From positions 1 through 64,000 of the forward strand of contig ONNR01000012.1 in NCBI GenBank assembly GCA_900319235.1: a DNA stretch of 64,000 bases, written 5' to 3'. Below the pieces are notes generated by a model. It made no database searches, had not been told where the DNA came from, and was given only the letters and a program-made list of their open reading frames with translations. This document shows, one piece after another, positions 61,123 through 64,000 of this stretch (position 1 is its first letter; each line of letters begins with the position of its first letter). Source of the DNA: an uncultured Prevotellaceae bacterium. GTDB lineage: Bacteria > Bacteroidota > Bacteroidia > Bacteroidales > UBA3663. The position numbers and the translations under genes were made by a program.

Positions 61123-63714
61123 ATGAAGCCCCTCCTCCCTCTCCTCGCCCTCCTCTCCCTCGCCTCCTGTACTACAGCACCCGAGACCACTCGTGACGAA
61201 GCCCTCGCCTTCCTCTACGCCTCCATGCCCCTTCCCGACAGCGTGGACTACAGTCGCGACTTCTGGCTCCAGAACATCGACTGCGCCCTCCAGGCACGCC
61301 GCGAGATGCCATGGGGACGCACCATCCCTGAACGCGAATGGCGCCACTTTGTCCTCCCCGTGCGTGTCAACAACGAAAACCTCGACACGTGTCGCATGGT
61401 GTTCTATCCACAACTCAAGGCCCGCGTCAAGGGCCTCTCGATGGCCGATGCCATCCTCGAGGTGAACCATTGGTGCCACGAACGCGTCACCTATCAGCCC
61501 AGCGACGAACGCACCTCATCTCCCCTCGCCACTATCCGTACAGCCTATGGTCGTTGCGGTGAGGAATCCACCTTCCTCGTGGCTGCCTTGCGCAGCGTCG
61601 GCATCCCCGCCCGCCAGGTCTATACTCCACGCTGGGCCCACACCGACGACAATCACGCTTGGGTCGAAGCCTGGGCCGATGGAGAGTGGCATTTCCTCGG
61701 TGCCTGCGAACCAGAACCCGTTCTCGACCTCGGTTGGTTCAATCAGCCCGCTTCGCGTGCCATGCTCATGCACACCAAGGTCTTCGGCCAATACGATGGA
61801 CCCGAAGAAGTGATGCAGCGCAACGCCTGCTTCACCGAAATCGACGTCACCAACCGCTATGCTCCCGTGGCTCGCAGTTATGTCCAAGTGCTCGATGTCG
61901 AGAATCATCCCGTTCCCGATGCCACGGTGGAATTCAAGATCTACAACTATGCTGAGTTCTACACCGCCCTGCATCGTCAGACCGATGCCGAGGGCATAAC
62001 CTCCATGCAGGCAGGCCTGGGCGACCTCATCTGCTGGGCGCACAAGGGCGACACCTACGGATTCTGCAAGATTCACATCGGCGATACCGACACGCTACGC
62101 CTCACGCTCAATCATCATCCTGGCGAACGCTACAGCATAGACCTCGACATCGTGCCTCCCGATGAACGAAACACGTTGCCCGAAGTCTCCCCCGAACAAC
62201 GTGCGCTCAACAACCAGCGTCTGGCCTACGAGGATTCGCTTCGCAACGCCTACGTTGCCACCTTCCCCACGTCCGACGACCCACTCATCCTTGCCTCACG
62301 TGGCAATCATAAGGTAATCAATCAGTTCCTGAACCAGAATACCATCGTCGGTGAGGCTATCAACCCCAATCTACGTCGTTCGTTGCTCAAGGCGCTTTCT
62401 GCCAAGGACCTCCACGATGTCACGCCCGACGTGCTGCGCGATGCCTTCTTTGGCTTCGAGCTTGCCGAACTTGATGCGATGGATGACTTCAAGATGCAGT
62501 ACGTCGTCAATCCGCGCGTTGCCAACGAAGGACTCCGTCCCTACAAGGCCTTCTTTGCCCGGCACATCAGCGACGAACAGGCCAACGCCTGGCGTGCCGA
62601 CCCGCAGCAGCTTGCCGCCTGGATTGGCCAGAACATCGCCCTCGATACCACGCGTAATCCCCAGAACCTGCGTATGACACCCGTCGGTGCCTGGACCCAC
62701 CGATGCTGCGATGCCACCTCGCGCGACATCCTCTTCGTCGCCCTCGCCCGCTCTTGCCGCATCCCCGCCCGCATCGACCCCGTCACCCGCAAACTCCAGT
62801 TCGCCCAACCAGGGGCCACCCCCCTCTGGACCGATGTTTCCATCGAGGACCCAGCCCCTGCCCCTTCTATCAACCCCGCTTCGTCCATCAATCCCGCTCC
62901 TTCCGTTTCAGTAGCGACCAAGCTTGGTCGCCCATCGCTTCAAGGCGCCCTCTCCCTCACCTACACCCCCACGCGCTTCAACCCCGATCCGAAATACTAC
63001 ACCCACTTCACCCTCTCGCAAATCAAGGGCGGCTCTCCCGCCCTGCTCAACTACGGTGAAGAAGATTCCTACCGAAGCCTCTTCGACAGCAATGCCTCGC
63101 AGTTCGATTGTGGCGACTACATGCTCGTCACGGGCACACGCTTGGCCGTTGGTTCCGTTCTCGCCCATATCGAGGTCTTTCCCGTGGTGAAGGACCAGAC
63201 TAACAAAGTGCCGCTGATGATACGACAAGCCGACACGGGATTGCAGGTCATCGGCAGCTTCAACAGCGAGAACCTCTACAACGACCTCAAGCAGGGCACG
63301 AAGTCCCTCCTCTCCACCACGGGTCGCGGCTATTACATCCTCGGCATCATCGCTCCCAACAGCGAGCCCACCAACCACGCCCTTCGCGACATCGCCCAAT
63401 GCAAACAGGCCTTTGATCAATGGGGCATTCCCTTCGTCCTCCTCTTCCGCAACCAGCAGGACGCTGCCCGCTTCTCCGACGCCCCCGCCCTCCCCGACAA
63501 AACCTTTTTCGGCACCGACATCGACGGCAAAATCCTCGGCGAACTATGCGCTGAGATGCATATCAATAACCCCACCCTCCCCATATTCATCATCGCCGAC
63601 ACCTTCAACCGCGTCGTCTTCCTCTCCGAAGGCTATACCATCGGCCTCGGTGAACAAATAATCAAAGCAGAAAGCACTCTGACGGGCGACAGAATGCTTG
63701 CTCCTACAGAATAA
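61123..63714 (+). CDS. Transglutaminase-like lipoprotein with second degenerate module and thioredoxin-like C-terminus
   Basis: Protein of 863 residues. The lipoprotein signal is LLALLSLASCTT. The first transglutaminase/protease-like core, about 90-210, has the full triad: Cys in TAYGRCGEESTFLVAALRSV, His in DDNHAWVEAW and Asp in the following strand. A beta domain follows. A second, shorter core lies at about 490-560 (HRCCDATSRDILFVALARSC) and lacks the His/Asp part, so it looks degenerate. About 700-850 resemble a thioredoxin/AhpC fold (YYILGIIAPNSEPTNHALRD) without a CxxC motif. A Pro/Ser-rich linker (PAPAPSINPASSINPAPS) carries an in-frame palindrome. The last 14 codons lie within the 41/42-bp repeat array. 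The substrate is unknown. Confidence 0.85.
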   Translation: MKPLLPLLALLSLASCTTAPETTRDEALAFLYASMPLPDSVDYSRDFWLQNIDCALQARREMPWGRTIPEREWRHFVLPVRVNNENLDTCRMVFYPQLKARVKGLSMADAILEVNHWCHERVTYQPSDERTSSPLATIRTAYGRCGEESTFLVAALRSVGIPARQVYTPRWAHTDDNHAWVEAWADGEWHFLGACEPEPVLDLGWFNQPASRAMLMHTKVFGQYDGPEEVMQRNACFTEIDVTNRYAPVARSYVQVLDVENHPVPDATVEFKIYNYAEFYTALHRQTDAEGITSMQAGLGDLICWAHKGDTYGFCKIHIGDTDTLRLTLNHHPGERYSIDLDIVPPDERNTLPEVSPEQRALNNQRLAYEDSLRNAYVATFPTSDDPLILASRGNHKVINQFLNQNTIVGEAINPNLRRSLLKALSAKDLHDVTPDVLRDAFFGFELAELDAMDDFKMQYVVNPRVANEGLRPYKAFFARHISDEQANAWRADPQQLAAWIGQNIALDTTRNPQNLRMTPVGAWTHRCCDATSRDILFVALARSCRIPARIDPVTRKLQFAQPGATPLWTDVSIEDPAPAPSINPASSINPAPSVSVATKLGRPSLQGALSLTYTPTRFNPDPKYYTHFTLSQIKGGSPALLNYGEEDSYRSLFDSNASQFDCGDYMLVTGTRLAVGSVLAHIEVFPVVKDQTNKVPLMIRQADTGLQVIGSFNSENLYNDLKQGTKSLLSTTGRGYYILGIIAPNSEPTNHALRDIAQCKQAFDQWGIPFVLLFRNQQDAARFSDAPALPDKTFFGTDIDGKILGELCAEMHINNPTLPIFIIADTFNRVVFLSEGYTIGLGEQIIKAESTLTGDRMLAPTE
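62914..62931. repeat. 18-bp perfect palindrome inside the transglutaminase-like gene
   Basis: GCGACCAAGCTTGGTCGC preceded by CGTTTCAGTA, read in frame as A-T-K-L-G-R. It is in the same codon register as the copy at 5415-5434. Confidence 0.8.
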
Positions 63715-64000
63715 AGCATCGTGACGGCCGTCAGAATGCTTGCGCAATCGGATAAAACACTCTGTCGGCCGACAGAGTACTTGCTCCTACCGGATAGAGC
63801 ATCATGACGCGCGACAGAGTACTTCCGCGATTGGATTGAGCATCACGACGCGCGACAGAGTACTTGCTTCTACAAGATAAAGCATTATGACGGCCGTCAG
63901 AGTATTTGCGCAAATGGACAGAGTACTCTGACGGCCGACAGAGTACTTGCTAATACAGGAGAAAGCATCATGACGGCCGTCAGAGTGTTTGCTACTACAG
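63671..64000. repeat. Tandem palindromic array with alternating 42/41-bp steps, running off the window
   Basis: Units start at 63671, 63713, 63754, 63796, 63837, 63879, 63920 and 63962. Each carries a 10-14 bp palindromic core (TGACGGCCGTCA, CTGTCGGCCGACAG, or a GACGCGCGACAG variant) and a following TACTTGC or TGCTTGC. Steps alternate 42, 41, 42, 41, 42, 41, 42, so the higher-order unit is 83 bp. The first unit is coding (end of the transglutaminase-like gene). The sequence is cut at the window edge. No gene is seen past 63714. Confidence 0.93.

Noticed and set aside
63713-64000. CRISPR array at the window end
   Set aside because: Repeats abut directly, with variable bases spread through the unit rather than in separate spacers.

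Overview
The window is chromosomal DNA of a Bacteroidota bacterium, most likely Bacteroidales and Prevotella-like. Three things support this. Promoters follow the Bacteroidetes pattern: TTTG, about 20 bases, then TAnnTTTG. A complete porP-porK-porL-porM-porN set encodes the core of the type IX secretion system (T9SS). Several secreted proteins end in short beta-rich tails that look like T9SS sorting domains, and one of them is an interpain/streptopain-type C10 peptidase with BspA-like repeats. I see no rRNA, tRNA, insertion sequence, phage gene or CRISPR array.

Layout. 0-13 kb: an SPFH membrane protein, a subtilisin-type peptidase wrecked by an internal out-of-frame deletion, and two very large exported glycosidases (MGH1/GH63-like, and a GH78 alpha-L-rhamnosidase fused to a sialidase-type propeller). 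A serpin lipoprotein lies between the two glycosidases. 13-15 kb: thioredoxin, ComB and a CvfB-like S1 protein. 15-28 kb, minus strand: a lipoprotein with a fimbrial-anchor-like front and an SGNH hydrolase back, four CotH-kinase surface proteins, a Cthe_2159-like carbohydrate-binding protein and a SPOR lipoprotein. 28-32 kb: QueC, a hotdog thioesterase and an NDP-forming acyl-CoA synthetase. 32-39 kb: an unknown protein, a LytTR regulator with a NAGPA-like membrane protein, a sigma-70-family factor, and an ADP-ribose-themed group (VWA-macro fusion, ADP-ribosylglycohydrolase, unknown protein, NUDIX-HTH regulator) with a strong candidate operator. 39-44 kb: an Fsr-like transporter, the C10 peptidase and GluQRS. 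45-55 kb: the por operon, then an MFSD1-like transporter overlapping a kelch-membrane-AraC regulator. 55-64 kb: a 1346-residue repeat protein, a DjlA-like J-domain protein, CutC and a two-module transglutaminase-like lipoprotein.

How the parts fit. The por genes would build the export machine. The C10 peptidase, the CotH proteins, the 1346-residue repeat protein and the dead subtilisin look like its cargo. The two glycosidases and the serpin fit a gut or oral bacterium that degrades complex glycans and protects itself from proteases.

The most unusual content is non-coding. Two arrays have 41-42 bp units, each unit carrying a small palindrome. A family of 18-20 bp palindromes with an AAGCTT core occurs both between genes and in frame inside genes. 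Dispersed repeats with 7, 9 or 10 bp periods fill many gaps, and related 9-bp repeats have entered the rhamnosidase gene in frame. A LytTR gene is preceded by an 11-bp direct repeat spaced exactly 21 bp, upstream of two tandem promoters. Everything was read by eye; no database search was run.
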